A stretch of 60,013 nt of DNA from Candidatus Halobeggiatoa sp. HSG11 (lineage in GTDB: Bacteria > Pseudomonadota > Gammaproteobacteria > Beggiatoales > Beggiatoaceae): positions 1 through 60,013 of the forward strand of contig JAUCGL010000008.1 of assembly GCA_030378105.1 (NCBI GenBank), given 5' to 3'. A model generated the notes under the pieces. That model ran no database searches. It had not been told where the DNA came from and worked only from the letters and a program-made list of their open reading frames with translations. The position numbers and the translations under genes are program-made. Within the stretch, counting starts at the first letter, position 1. Every line of letters starts with the position of its first letter. Below are positions 28,838 to 40,900 of this stretch, one piece after another.

Positions 28838-28899
28838 AAGACCTAGGTTTTCAAAACCTGACAGGTCTTTTGGCCAAAATGTTTATTTGAAAAGTTATA
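28838..28899 (-). repeat. AAACCTGCGAGG hairpin family H, diverged copy 3
   Basis: GACCTAGGTTTTCAAAACCTGACAGGTC forms a stem like the other copies but with altered arms, followed by a degenerate TTTATTTGAAAAGTTATAG tail. It is identified by structure and tail rather than by exact sequence. The MITE at 28905 is inserted directly beside its tail. Confidence 0.5.
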
Positions 28900-29158
28900 G
28901 TTTCTAAGACTTACGCATTGACAAAGAAAACATTTAATGAAACCGTTTAAATATCGTTCCCAAACTCTTGTTTGGGAACGCCCTGCCAAGAAGCTCCGCT
29001 TCGTCGTTAACAATGATATATCTTACCTCAATTCAAAGCAGAGCTTTAACGGCATTGTGTTCCCAAACAGGAGTTTGGGAACAATAATAAGTTATAACTA
29101 TATAATTTATAAAAAATTAATATTTTTTAGCTTTTGTTAATGCGTAAGTCTTAGTTTC
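28900..29158. repeat. MITE family C with 5-bp target duplication
   Basis: The element 28905-29153 (249 bp) starts TAAGACTTACGCATTGACAA and ends TTGTTAATGCGTAAGTCTTA, inverted repeats with one mismatch. The pentamer GTTTC flanks both sides (28900-28904, 29154-29158). Inside are two further perfect small palindromes, GTTCCCAAAC/GTTTGGGAAC at 28955-28980 and 29059-29082. There is no transposase; the short frame inside it is not credible. No other gene is in 28797-29252. Confidence 0.88.
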
Positions 29159-29252
29159 TTAAATTTTGTCTTAATTCGTTGAATATGTTAGTCTATGATG
29201 AGCATTTGTCATCAGATAATCAACATAGTTAACATAATTTTGGAAAAAACCC

Positions 29253-31613
29253 ATGAATCTCAAAAACATTATAATACTATTTATAGTTTGCTCAACTAAT
29301 ATTCAAGCCCAATCAACTGACATAAAACATTTTTTCTATACTGGTCAGTATGAAACTGTTATTGAAAAATTGCAATCATCATCAACGCAAAATATTCAAA
29401 CTTGGGTTGGAATTGCAAAAGCTTATCAATATTTAGGCTTACCTGATAAAGCCTTACAAGTCATCACAACAACTTTGCCATCTGCTCAACAAAACTCAAT
29501 TCATCATGTTATTTTACTAAATGAATTAAGCCAATTACATTTATCCCAATCAAGGATTGAACCTGCTAAACAAGCTATTCAAAAGGCATTAAAAATAGTT
29601 CGTTCAACTGATAATACAATTTTACTTGCCGAAATTTTACGGCAACAAGGTAATGTGCAACATGCTGAAAATGAATATGAAACTGCTAAAAAATCTTATG
29701 CTGAGGCTTTGAATTTAGTTAATAAATCCAATCCTATGATGCCTTATTTTTCTACAAATGATGTTCGAGAATTATATGGAAAAATTTTGGTTAATCAAGC
29801 TCAAACAGCTTTTTGGTTCGATACTAACAATGCTTATCTGTATTCTGATACTGAAGAAGCTTTAAGTTCAAGTATAGAAGCGGTTAAGCAAGCTAAACAA
29901 GCTACTAAAAATTGGCCGGATGCTTTTAGTGAAGTTTTTGCACTGATAGCTTTAAGTAAGGTGATACAAAATATTCAAAATAAGTTTTCAACCCCAAAAT
30001 TACTTCAGGAAAATTATCAAATTTTAAACCAAGCCAAAGAAATTGCAGATAGAATTAACAATGCTCAGGCTAAAACTTATGCCTACGGTTATTTAGGTAG
30101 ACTTTATGAACATAATCAACGTTATCCAGAGGCATTAAATTTAACAAGAAAAGCCTTATTTGCGGCTCAACAGATTCAGGAACAATTATCAATATATCGC
30201 TGGCAATGGCAATTAGGTCGTATTTTTAAAGCTCAAGGCAAAATTGAAGAGGCAATAGTTTCATTAAAACAGGCAGTTAAAATTATTAATTTACCGGCGA
30301 TTCGAAATCAAATAACTGGTGAAACTGATTTTCGTACTAAAATATCACCAGTTTATTTTGCATTGGCAGATTTATTACTGCAACAGAAAAATGATGCTTC
30401 AGTTCGTGAAGCCAGAGAAACAATAGAGTTTTTTAAACAGGCGGAATTGCAAGATTATTTTCAAAGTGAATGTTTAACTACTGAATGTACTCACTTAGAA
30501 CAAGCTTTGAATTCGCAAACAGCTATATTGTATCCAATTGTATTGCCGGATAGATTGGAGTTGTTACTGAGTTTACCCAATGTTCCTGAATTAGTTAGAG
30601 TTAAAGTTTTAATTACAGAAAAAAAATTACGCCGTGAGATTGCTTTTTTAGTTTCTTCTTTACGTCGGCATCCATTGTCTTATTTAGCTTCTGATGATGA
30701 GGATGAGGAAGTTATTTGCACACCTGATGAATGGCAAAATCTTCCGGTCAGCGATTCGCCTCGTACTAAAGATTTTTTTAAACCAGCTCAAAAATTACAT
30801 ATGTGGTTAATTAAGCCACTGTTAAAAAGTTTGTCTGAGCATAATATTGATACTTTAATTATAGTTCCAGAAGGTGTGTTAAGGACTGTGCCATTTGCTG
30901 CGTTACATGATGGTCAAGAATTTTTGATTCAAAATTATGCTTTAGCCACTACTCCCAGTTTATGTTTAGCTGATTTACAAGTTCAGCAGCGAACGGTTAA
31001 TGAAATGTTGGTTAGTGGGTTATCAGAATCGGTCCAAGGTTTCTCTGATTTGCCATGTGCTAAGTATGAAATAGATACTTTACAAAAGTTATATAGTTTA
31101 CATGATATTGAATATAAGCCATTATTTAATAAAGATTTTACCTATCCAAATATGCAGCAAAGGATTGATCAAACCAAGTATTCAATTGTCCATATTGCTT
31201 CACATGGTCAGTTTAAATCTGATTTAGAAGATACTTTTTTGCTTACTTATGATAACAAGTTAAGCATGGATAAGTTAGAAAATTTGATAAGAGGAACTAC
31301 GACCCAGAAAATTGATTTACTTACTTTAAGTGCCTGTGAAACTGCCGTTGGTAATGACAGAGCGGCGTTAGGATTAGCTGGTGTTGCTTTAAAGGCTGGA
31401 GTTAAAAGTGCGTTAGCAAGTTTATGGCAAGTTGATGATGCTGCAACTCCGGCTATGATTATAGAGTTTTATCAACAACTAACTAATCAAAAATTAACCA
31501 AGGCTCAGGCTTTACAAAATGCTCAAAAGATGATGTTGACTGATGCTAAATATGTTAATTTTCAACATCCTTATTATTGGTCAGCATTTTTGCTGATTGG
31601 AAATTGGTTTTAA
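29253..31613 (+). CDS. Secreted TPR - CHAT-domain caspase-like protease
   Basis: 786 residues. The N-terminal NLKNIIILFIVCSTNIQAQS looks like a Sec signal peptide. Residues about 40-360 are TPR repeats (QTWVGIAKAYQYLGLPDKAL, EAIVSLKQAVKI). The CHAT domain occupies about 510-786 (IDTLIIVPEGVLRTVPFAAL, GLAGVALKAGVKSALASLWQ). The caspase-type dyad is seen as His651 (HIASHGQF) and Cys695 (LSACETAVG), so activity is expected. In this family TPRs recognise partners or substrates. The giant RHS-type gene follows on the same strand, 385 bases downstream, with a repeat between; a functional link is possible but unproven. Outer-membrane or periplasmic location is inferred from the signal peptide. No strong ribosome binding site is seen before the ATG. 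Confidence 0.92.
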   Translation: MNLKNIIILFIVCSTNIQAQSTDIKHFFYTGQYETVIEKLQSSSTQNIQTWVGIAKAYQYLGLPDKALQVITTTLPSAQQNSIHHVILLNELSQLHLSQSRIEPAKQAIQKALKIVRSTDNTILLAEILRQQGNVQHAENEYETAKKSYAEALNLVNKSNPMMPYFSTNDVRELYGKILVNQAQTAFWFDTNNAYLYSDTEEALSSSIEAVKQAKQATKNWPDAFSEVFALIALSKVIQNIQNKFSTPKLLQENYQILNQAKEIADRINNAQAKTYAYGYLGRLYEHNQRYPEALNLTRKALFAAQQIQEQLSIYRWQWQLGRIFKAQGKIEEAIVSLKQAVKIINLPAIRNQITGETDFRTKISPVYFALADLLLQQKNDASVREARETIEFFKQAELQDYFQSECLTTECTHLEQALNSQTAILYPIVLPDRLELLLSLPNVPELVRVKVLITEKKLRREIAFLVSSLRRHPLSYLASDDEDEEVICTPDEWQNLPVSDSPRTKDFFKPAQKLHMWLIKPLLKSLSEHNIDTLIIVPEGVLRTVPFAALHDGQEFLIQNYALATTPSLCLADLQVQQRTVNEMLVSGLSESVQGFSDLPCAKYEIDTLQKLYSLHDIEYKPLFNKDFTYPNMQQRIDQTKYSIVHIASHGQFKSDLEDTFLLTYDNKLSMDKLENLIRGTTTQKIDLLTLSACETAVGNDRAALGLAGVALKAGVKSALASLWQVDDAATPAMIIEFYQQLTNQKLTKAQALQNAQKMMLTDAKYVNFQHPYYWSAFLLIGNWF

Positions 31614-31624
31614 GGGAGGGCTAG

Positions 31625-31735
31625 GAGTTTCGCAGAAATTTCATGATGTCTGCGGAACATCCATATTTCGTGAACTATTTTAGCGAAACAGTTATTATTT
31701 GCCCCGACATGTCAGGTCTCATCGGGCGACTCCGC
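31625..31735 (+). repeat. Dispersed repeat R, copy 2
   Basis: GAGTTTCGCAGAAATTTCA, the ATGATGTCTGCGGAACATCC block and GCCCCGACATGTC, CATCGGGCGAC match repeat R at 231-343 (inverted). Similarity fades after about 31750. The rest of 31614-31949 is AT-rich with no gene; the short frame across the repeat is not real. Confidence 0.75.
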
Positions 31736-31949
31736 ACATTACAGCAATTCCATCCAACCACCTCTCCATGTCTCCGCAGTGAGTGTCATGAAATCTCTAC
31801 GAAACTTCTTAACGAAAAATATTCAATATTTTTATTGACAAAATGAATTTATTGGATTAACCTTACAATTAATGGAATTAAATAATTTACGTTACATATT
31901 GAGTAACAATGTGAATTATTATTTTTAAGGGAAACTTAAATATTAAATT

Positions 31950-31966
31950 AGGAGATATTGACCGTG
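31950..31966 (+). promoter_or_regulatory. Ribosome binding site and GTG start out of frame with the giant gene
   Basis: AGGAGA (31950-31955) stands 8 bases before GTG (31964-31966), the best ribosome binding site in the region. That frame encodes MTVKSVISTVLFVV, a good signal-peptide start, and then ends at TGA after TACTATTGC. The long frame only opens at TTG 31998 (LLCLFTLPTIADSQ), the obvious continuation. A one-base shift within about 31995-32010 separates start and body. Confidence 0.7.
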
Positions 31967-31997
31967 ACTGTTAAATCTGTAATTTCAACTGTTTTAT

Positions 31998-34900
31998 TTG
32001 TTGTGTTTGTTTACCTTGCCTACTATTGCTGATAGCCAAAAAGTATGTGAACATAATGATAACCCACCAAAATGTTCTGAATTAGAATCGACTCCTGACC
32101 CTGAGCCAGAACCACCTACTGAACCAATTTCTGATGATGGTACTGAACAACCAACTGAAGATTCTAACAGTGGTACTAAACAACCAATCGAAGATTCTAA
32201 CGGTGATACTGAACAACCAACTGAAGATTCTAGCAGTGGTACTGAACAACCAACCGAAATTTCCAATGATAATTCTGGACAAATAATTGAGAATAACGAT
32301 GATGATTTAAAATCTATCGTTAGACTGTTATATCAAGACAGTGTTATAGAGATTTATACATTTAATGATGAATCAATTAAACAAAATATTGCTAAATATG
32401 ATGAATCAGAAATTGTTAGAATGAACGACCAAGACGATATTATCAAAATCTATACACTTAACGGAGATTTAATCAACCAATTCAATACACCTTTAGATAA
32501 TGATAATGCTAAATGTGTTGAAATAAGAACATTTGCTCCAGAAGGTACACAACTTGATGTTTTCCTTGCGTTACCTGAAGATGATATTGGTAGTTTGCCA
32601 TGCAAATATGAAGAACCAGAAGAAGACACATCCCAAGATGAAGATACTGATAAACCTTCAGTAATTTCTGATGACGACCAGAAAGTTGATACTACTGAAA
32701 CAGATTCAACATCTACCGATTCAGTTGAAGAGCCTGAAATTATAGACAATGATTCTACACAAGATACTATTACAACTGATGAACAATCATCCGACAATAT
32801 AACCCTACTCCCTCCTGTAACTCAACCGTCAACCACAGGTAATATTAATACTATCGGCAATTTTGGTGGCATAACTGTTACTGATGCTGTGTTTGAAGCT
32901 GGTGCAAGTGTTTCTAATCTTATTTTGGGTGGCAATAATATTAATAAAGGCTTGATTTCCAACGCTAATATTTTGCCAGATTCTACCTTGACTTGTAAGG
33001 AAGATGGTAAATTAACCGGGACTATAGAAAATCAAGGTACTATTAGTGATTGTAATTTTGTTGGTTCTGAACTAAATGGTGGTTATTTAGCTGGAACAAT
33101 TACAGTTATTGATGACACAGGTTTAGGTATTTTAAATAATGTTACTATCTTGCCAAATGCTAACATAGTCAATGGAATTCTATCTGGAAATATTGATAAT
33201 CAAGGTATTGTATCTGATGTTATTATTAGCTCAGATGGAATAGTAATTGGTGGTACTGTGCAAGGAGCAATTGAGAATAATGGCATATTACAAAATATTA
33301 TTATTGCAGTTGATAGTTATATTGAGGGTGGTAAATTAACCGGAATTATAATTGGCAATTCTGATTTACCATTAATCACCAATTCTTATATCTATGATGC
33401 TGATTTATCAAATATATTAATCGGAGCCGGAAATACTTTTGGAGAAAATGTTACTTTTGGCACTGGAGTTAAATTTGCTGATAATAGCTTAATTCCTGAA
33501 AATGCTGATTTGAGTTTATCTTTATTAAAAGAGTTTTCAAAAGATGATTCTGCAATTAATCTCAATGATGATGTTGTACCCGATAATATTCTAAATCCTG
33601 AAAAACAACAACCAACTTTATTAAAACAAATAAATTCTTTACCTCAACTGCAAGATGGAAATTGGCAATTAGAACAAAATTCTGCTGGTTATTTAAAAAT
33701 CGAAGTTGATGGAGTTTTATTTGTCCTTGAGACAGTACAAGTAACTCAAGTTAGTTCTAAACAGCCGGCTGGTTTTAAGCTTGATTCAACAGAAAATGTG
33801 ACTTTTACCACTGGTTATGGCCGAGAAATTTTTGCTCAACCGGTTATTCAAGATCAAAAGGCTTTATTAAAAGAACTATCTGAGTTATTTGATGAAGTTA
33901 TTGCTCTACCTGATGGTACTTTTAAAGTTAGAAATAAAGATGGTGAGTGGATTACTTATCGAGTTGGCTTATCATCTGAATTAGTTGCTGATGATAGTGA
34001 TTTAGGTTTGCTTGATAATGCTGATGGTTCTAAGCGTCTAGTATTTACAGATAAAAGTGGTAATAAACGGCAGCAGACTATTTCTCCAATAACTGTTCCT
34101 CCACCATCAGATTGTGAAGTTTCACCACGAGTTAAATCTGGAAAAGTTTCTAAAGGTAAAGCCAAGAAAATTACTCACAATGATGGTGCAGAATTAGATG
34201 TTAATAATGAGGCAGTGGATAAGGATACAACTTTATGTATTAAATCTTTGTATTCACTAGAATTACAACCGCTTGACCAAGGTATGAAAAATGTTACCAA
34301 AGGTCCTAACGGCTTCAAATTTTTACCTAAAGGTCAACAGTTTAAAAAGAAAATTAAAGTTGTTATTCCTTACGATCCAGATTTATTACCAGTTGGTAGC
34401 ACTGCACAAGATATTTATAGCTTATATTTTGATACATTAAGAAATCAGTGGATTAAGTTAGAACGGTTTAAAGTTGATACTAAAAAACAAGTTATTATCA
34501 GCTATACCACTCACTTTACTGACATGATTAATTCAACTATTACAGTTCCTGAGTCGCCACAAGCTGCTAATAATGTTCCTACTCAAATTAGTGGTATTAA
34601 AGCTGCTGATCCGGGTACTGGAATTAATCTATGTAGCATTCCCAAAGCAAGTAATATGGGTGATGTACGGATAAGTTGTCCGATTGAAGTTCCACCGGGA
34701 CGAGTTGGAGTGCAACCACAACTTGGTATGCAATATAGTTCAAGTGGGGGCAATGGTTGGGCTGGTTTAGGTTGGGATTTATCCACTCAAGCAATTACGA
34801 TTGATACTCGTTGGGGTGTACCTCATTATTATCCTTATTTAGAAAGTGAACCTTATTTATTCAATGGTCAACAATTAGTTTCCATTGAAGGTAGTTCAAC

Positions 34901-37900
34901 TTATTTACCTTATCGTGAACAGCAAAAAACACGTGGTTCGGAAAAACGTTTTTATCCACGAATTGAAGGCGCATTTGCTAAGATTATCCGGCATGGTAGC
35001 AGTCCGAAAAATTATTGGTGGGAAGTTACCGATAAGAATGGTACTAAGTCTTTTTATGGTGGTAATCCAAATGATGGTGTGGTTGCTGATGCGGTTTTGA
35101 AGGATGGCAAAGGTAATATCTTTAAATGGGCTTTGACTAAAACCATAGATACTAATGGTAATAATATTCGCTATCGTTATGAAATTTCACCATATAATGG
35201 AGTACCACAAGGTTATGATTTATATCTAAAAACCATTAATTACACTGGTTATCAAAACCAAGATGGGCCATATAAAGTTGAGTTTATTCGTGCTGGTGGT
35301 CGTCCAGATGTTATAAGCAGTGGTCGGGGTGGATTCATGCAAGTTACCGCAGAACGTTTGGTTAAAGCTAAGATTACTTATAATGACCAATTAGTGCGTA
35401 GTTATACATTTGACTATCAAACTGGTTTTGCTGGCAAAAGTTTATTAGCTGCTATGAGTCAATTAGGTGATGATGACTCACTGTTTTATACGCATAATTT
35501 TAAATATTACAATGATGTGGCTGGTGGTTTGTTTGGTTCAAGTCAATCTTGGGGAACTGGCAATGATATATCCAGTTTGTTTGGGCAGCTAGAACCAAGT
35601 GCAATTAATGGCAATAAAAGTGATACGGCTGGTGGGCATATCTATATTGGAATTAATTTACTGTTGCCTAAAAAGAAAATGTCGATTGGAGCTAAAGTTG
35701 GTTATAGCCGTACTCGATCAGAAGGTTTGCTGGTTCAATTGGATATAAATGGGGATGGATTGCCGGACAAAGTGTATAAAAAAGGCAGTAGTGTTTATTA
35801 TCGTGCTAACCGTTCTGGGGCAAATGGTACTAGCAGCAATTTTGGGCCGCCAGTAAGAATTGGTAATTTATCCCAAATTTCCAAAGGTAGCAGTAATATG
35901 AAATCCTTTGGGGCAGAAATGTTTATGGGTGCTAGTGTTGGAGTAAATATGGCCAAGACTTCTACCAAAACAACAGTATTTTTTACTGAAGTTAATAGTG
36001 ATGGTTTGCCGGATATATCCATTAATGGTCAAATATTTTTCAATCATTTAGATGAGAATGGCAATAGTTATTTTTCCCCTAATAATGCCGATACAATTTA
36101 CCCAATTGGTCCTGGAGCAGTTGACACCACTAATTTAGTTGTTAATCGGGAAAAATTACGAGAAGAATTTATCAATGATTTTCCTAATTTAGATACCTTG
36201 AGAAGTTGGACAGCACCATTTGATGGGCAAGTTGAGGTTATCGGTGAGGTAGCTTTAATTGAAAATACCAGTCTTGAACGGCAAAATTATGATTCTGCTG
36301 ATGGAGTACGGGTTGCAATAGAATTTACCCATTTTGATTATGGCATAGTTATGTTAGATGAAAACTCTGAGGAAATTGAAACCGAAAAACCGTTTGAACA
36401 TACTGAGCTTTGGGCAACTTTGATAGATGCTGATGATTATACTCCTAAAACTCCGGCTAATGTTGCAGCACTTGATGTTAAGAAGGGCGATATAATTTAT
36501 TTTCGGGTGCAATCGTTATTTGATGGTTCTTTTGATCAAGTTAGTTGGAGTCCTGCAATAAAATATTTGGATGTTGAACCAGTATTAGATGCTAATGGTT
36601 TGGATGGTTATAGCTATGATGCAACTAATGATTTTGTGGTTAGCGGTTATCAAGGAACTAGTGCCAATATGTCTATAGATGGTATGTTAAAAGTAACTGG
36701 TGAATTGCAAAAATTAGCCAAAACAACTGATGATGTAACGTTGCTATTATTGCAAGATGATGAAATTATTTATGAACAAACTTTAACTCATGATCAAATA
36801 GGTTCGATCACTATAGATAAAGAATTTCCAGTGCTTAAAGAAGATAAAATTGCAGCTAGAGTTAAAATTGATTCGTCAATTGATTTATCTAAATTGCAAT
36901 GGAATCAACCGTTACAAATTTTCTATACTTCTTCTACAGATGCAGACATCATATTAGATGATCAAGGCAATCCAATGTCAAGATTTGATCTGTTCTACAA
37001 TTATGATTTTTATCCAGAAAGTGATTTGGAAAAACCTTTAGAAGCATTTATTGCTCCAGCAACTGGAACTTATACCGCAAATTCATTAGTAGCAGTTAAT
37101 TTATCACCGAAAGATGAAGAACCGGTTATTGAAGAAAAGAAAGCTGACACAGAAGAGGAAAATTCTGATACAGAAACTCCTATTATTCCCGAAGAAGAGG
37201 AGGAAAAACCTCAATTCATCACTTTAACTGTTAAACGACCGGGTGAATTGTTGGGTAAATATACTATTGAGGTCAGTGAAGATGGTTCAGTAGAAAATGG
37301 AAAAATTACCTTTGATGCAGAAGAAGGTGATGAATTATTTTTTGAATTTAGTGCAATTGATCCAGATTTTGCTAAACAAATAACTCAAGTTGATGTTGGT
37401 TTAACTACTCCATCTGGTTCTGCGGCTCCAGAAGCAGCATTATATAAAGTTGGAGAACGTTTACTGATTGCGCCGCCTTATCGTGGTTGGAGTATTTTTG
37501 GTTATGATGGCAATTTGGAACGAGCTGATAAACCACTGGAAATAACCTATGAAGATTTAACTGGTGAAAATTTGGTTAAAGGATTTGCTGACGATCAAGA
37601 CCTAACTGAACTACAAGATAAAGTGGATGGCATGGAAACCATGATTGGGGATGCCAGTGCTGAATTAAAAGAGCAAATTGAAAATTCTCAGAATGGTGAA
37701 GACACTGAAAATGAAATACCAGAATCATTTGATGAAAGTAAGTTGCCAGAAATGCCAGAGATGCCACCATTAAAGGTAATTCCATATTATCCGATGAAAC
37801 AACGTTGGCAAAGTCCAGATAATGAGGCATGGGTACAAGCAGAAAAAATGAGTAGTTCACGGCGTGGTTTGGATAAATTTGATGTACCTGATCCAAATAG

Positions 37901-40900
37901 TTTTTCTGGAGCTAGATCAATCATTAAAAGGAGTGATTCCAAACAAAATTCAGTTATGTTAGGTGGTGGCCCAGCTTCGGGTTCATTAGGTATGTCCACT
38001 GGTTCTGGTTATGCAGAATTTATGGATATGAATGGTGATCGTTTCCCTGATATTTTAACTTCTTGTATCCAATATACAAACATGTTAGGTGGTTTAGAAG
38101 CTGGATGTTTGGCTGGGCATGGGGGAAAAATTCGGAGTAATAAAGGTTTTTCTCTCAGCATCGGTGGTGGTGGTAATTACCCATTAAATAGAATTACTGG
38201 AAGTGGCAAAGCTGGACCGACTTCAGCTCAGATGCCAACTTTGGGACTAAGTGTTAATGGCAGCATTTCTGATACTAAAATTAAATATGATTTTGCTGAT
38301 GTTAATGGTGATGGGCTTCCTGACCGTGTGGATGGTAATTTAAATGTTTCCCTTAATGTTGGTTATGGCTTTTTACCAGCTCAAAATTGGGGCGGTGCAG
38401 CAATAAGTGATAATCAAGGTTTTAGTCTTTCCTTGGGTGGTTCTGCTGGCATGAACAGTGGAGAATTTGGTATTGCCGGTGGTATATCTCTCAGTTATAG
38501 TGCTTCGCAAGGTAAGAAGATGCTGATGGATATTAATGGAGATGGAATACCTGATAATTTATCTGGTAATCGCGTCAATTTTAATACTGGTAAAGGCTTT
38601 GGTGGCGGTGGTGGATCAACCGGTAAAAAAGTTACCAATGCGGATATTTCAATGGGTGGTGGTTTGTACTTCACTATTCCAATTCCAATTGGTTTACCAC
38701 CGATGCCAACAGGTCTATATATTATCATTAATCCCGGCTTTAACGTAAGTAAAACCATCAGTCGGCAAGAGGTAACTTTTTCAGATGTGAATGGGGATGG
38801 TAATCCAGATCGCATTGAATCTAAAGACGATGGTTCTATGAAAGTTGCACTAAGTAATATTAGGCGAACTAACATGCTACAAACTGTAGAACGTCCTTTG
38901 GGAGCTAAAATAACTGTTGATTATGCACGTACTGGCAATACTTTTGAGCAACCCCAAAACCGTTGGGTTATGTCTAAACTGACTGTTGATGATGGGCATA
39001 AAGGCGATGGTGTTGATACTCAAACAAGTACCTATAGCTATACTGATGGTGCTGGAAAAGCTCATGGTATTCATAATCGGGTGGAACGGGATTTTTATGG
39101 TTTCAAACAACTTGTTGAGTCTCATCTTGATGCTAAAGGTCAAGTTTATCGCACAATTACTAGAGATTTTCTGAATGATAGTTATTACAACAAAGGTTTA
39201 TTAGTCAAGGAAACTACTAGAGATAAACAGGGTAATACTTATCTGGAAAGTGAAAATGATTATTTCTTGAGAAATGTTCAAACTGGTAGTGAATTTGGAG
39301 AACTCAATCATCCAACTGCTACGGTATTTCAAGAATTACGGCGTACTGATAAACGTTTCTTTGAAGGTCAGGCAACTGCTGGTAAAGCAACTTATACTTC
39401 ATTTACTTACGATGATCTAGGCAATATTATCTATTTCTTTGATGCTGCTGATGTTGGGGCGGAAGATGATATTGAAGCGGATATTAGCTATTTTATTGAT
39501 ACAACTAATTATATTTTCAAACCGCAAACTATTGTGGTGAAAAATAATGGTACGGTCATGCGGAGACGGGAAGCTAATATTGAATCTGGCACTGGTAATA
39601 TGAAGCAAGTGCGGATTTATCTTGAAGATGGGCAAGCGGTTGTTACCGACCTTGATTATGATCAGTATGGAAATATCAAAAAACTGACCGGGCCAGCAAA
39701 TTATAAAGGTCAGCGTTATAGTTTAGCGTATACCTATGATAATGAAGTGTTTACTCATAATACCAGCGTTACTGATAGTTTTGGCTATGTGTCAAAAGGT
39801 GATTATGATCTTAAATTTGGTAAAGTTATCAATACTACTGACATTAATAACAATCCAATAGATACGATTTATGATCAATTCGGTCGAGTTAAGGAAATTA
39901 TTGGCCCTTATCAAACTGGTTCTGGTTTATATACCATTCAGTTTGAATATCATCCGAATGCAAGTACACCTTGGGCGTTGACAATGCATCTTGATTTTTA
40001 TCGAGATGTGAATGATCCGATAGAAACGGTATTATTTACTGATGGTTTAAAACGGGTGATTCAGACTAAGAAAGATGCAGCGATTCATAATGGTGGCAGT
40101 GGTAACGCTACTGATAAGATGACTGTTTCTGGACATACTAAATTTGACTTTTTAGGTCGTACCATTGCTCAGTATTATCCGATTGTTGAACCTTTGGGTA
40201 AACAGGGTGTATTCAATTCTGGTATTGATGCTATACAAAAAACTGCGATGGTTTATGATGTCATGGATCGCAATGTTAAAACTACGATTCCAGATGGCAC
40301 TAGTACCCAAACTAATTATGGTTTTGGTTCGGATCGGGATAATAAGTTACAATTCTGGACTAAAGTAACTGATGCTAATGGTATTTTTAAGGAAACTTTT
40401 AAAGATTTGCGTGGTGTGATAACTGCTGTCAAGGAATATAATGAAGGTGAAACGATTTGGACTAGTTATCAATATGATGCGATGAAGCAAATTACCTTGG
40501 TTAAAGATGATAAGGGTAATGAAACTAAGGTGACTTATGATAATTTGGGACGGCGTTTGTCGATTTATAATCCTGATACTGGTTTGGTGGAAACGGTTTA
40601 TGATTTGGCTTCTAATGTGATTAAGAAGGTCACGCCAAATATGTTGCGAGGTTTGGATAGATTGCTAGATATGATGGCTGAGAATGGTTCTATCAAGCCA
40701 GATAATGGAGCAATTTTGTATGATTATGATTATAACCGTTTGAATAGTATAACTTATCCACATTATTATGATGATAAGGGTGAGGAGGTATTTCCAGCAA
40801 TTGATGTGACTTATACTTATGGTGAACCGGGTGCTGATGATAATCGGGCTAATCGGATTGTGCAGATAACTGATCAATCGGGTACTGAGGAGTTGTTTTA

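Noticed and set aside
28937..29140. 67-codon frame inside the 249-bp MITE
   Set aside because: It is made of MITE palindromes (GTTCCCAAAC arms) and has no protein-like pattern.
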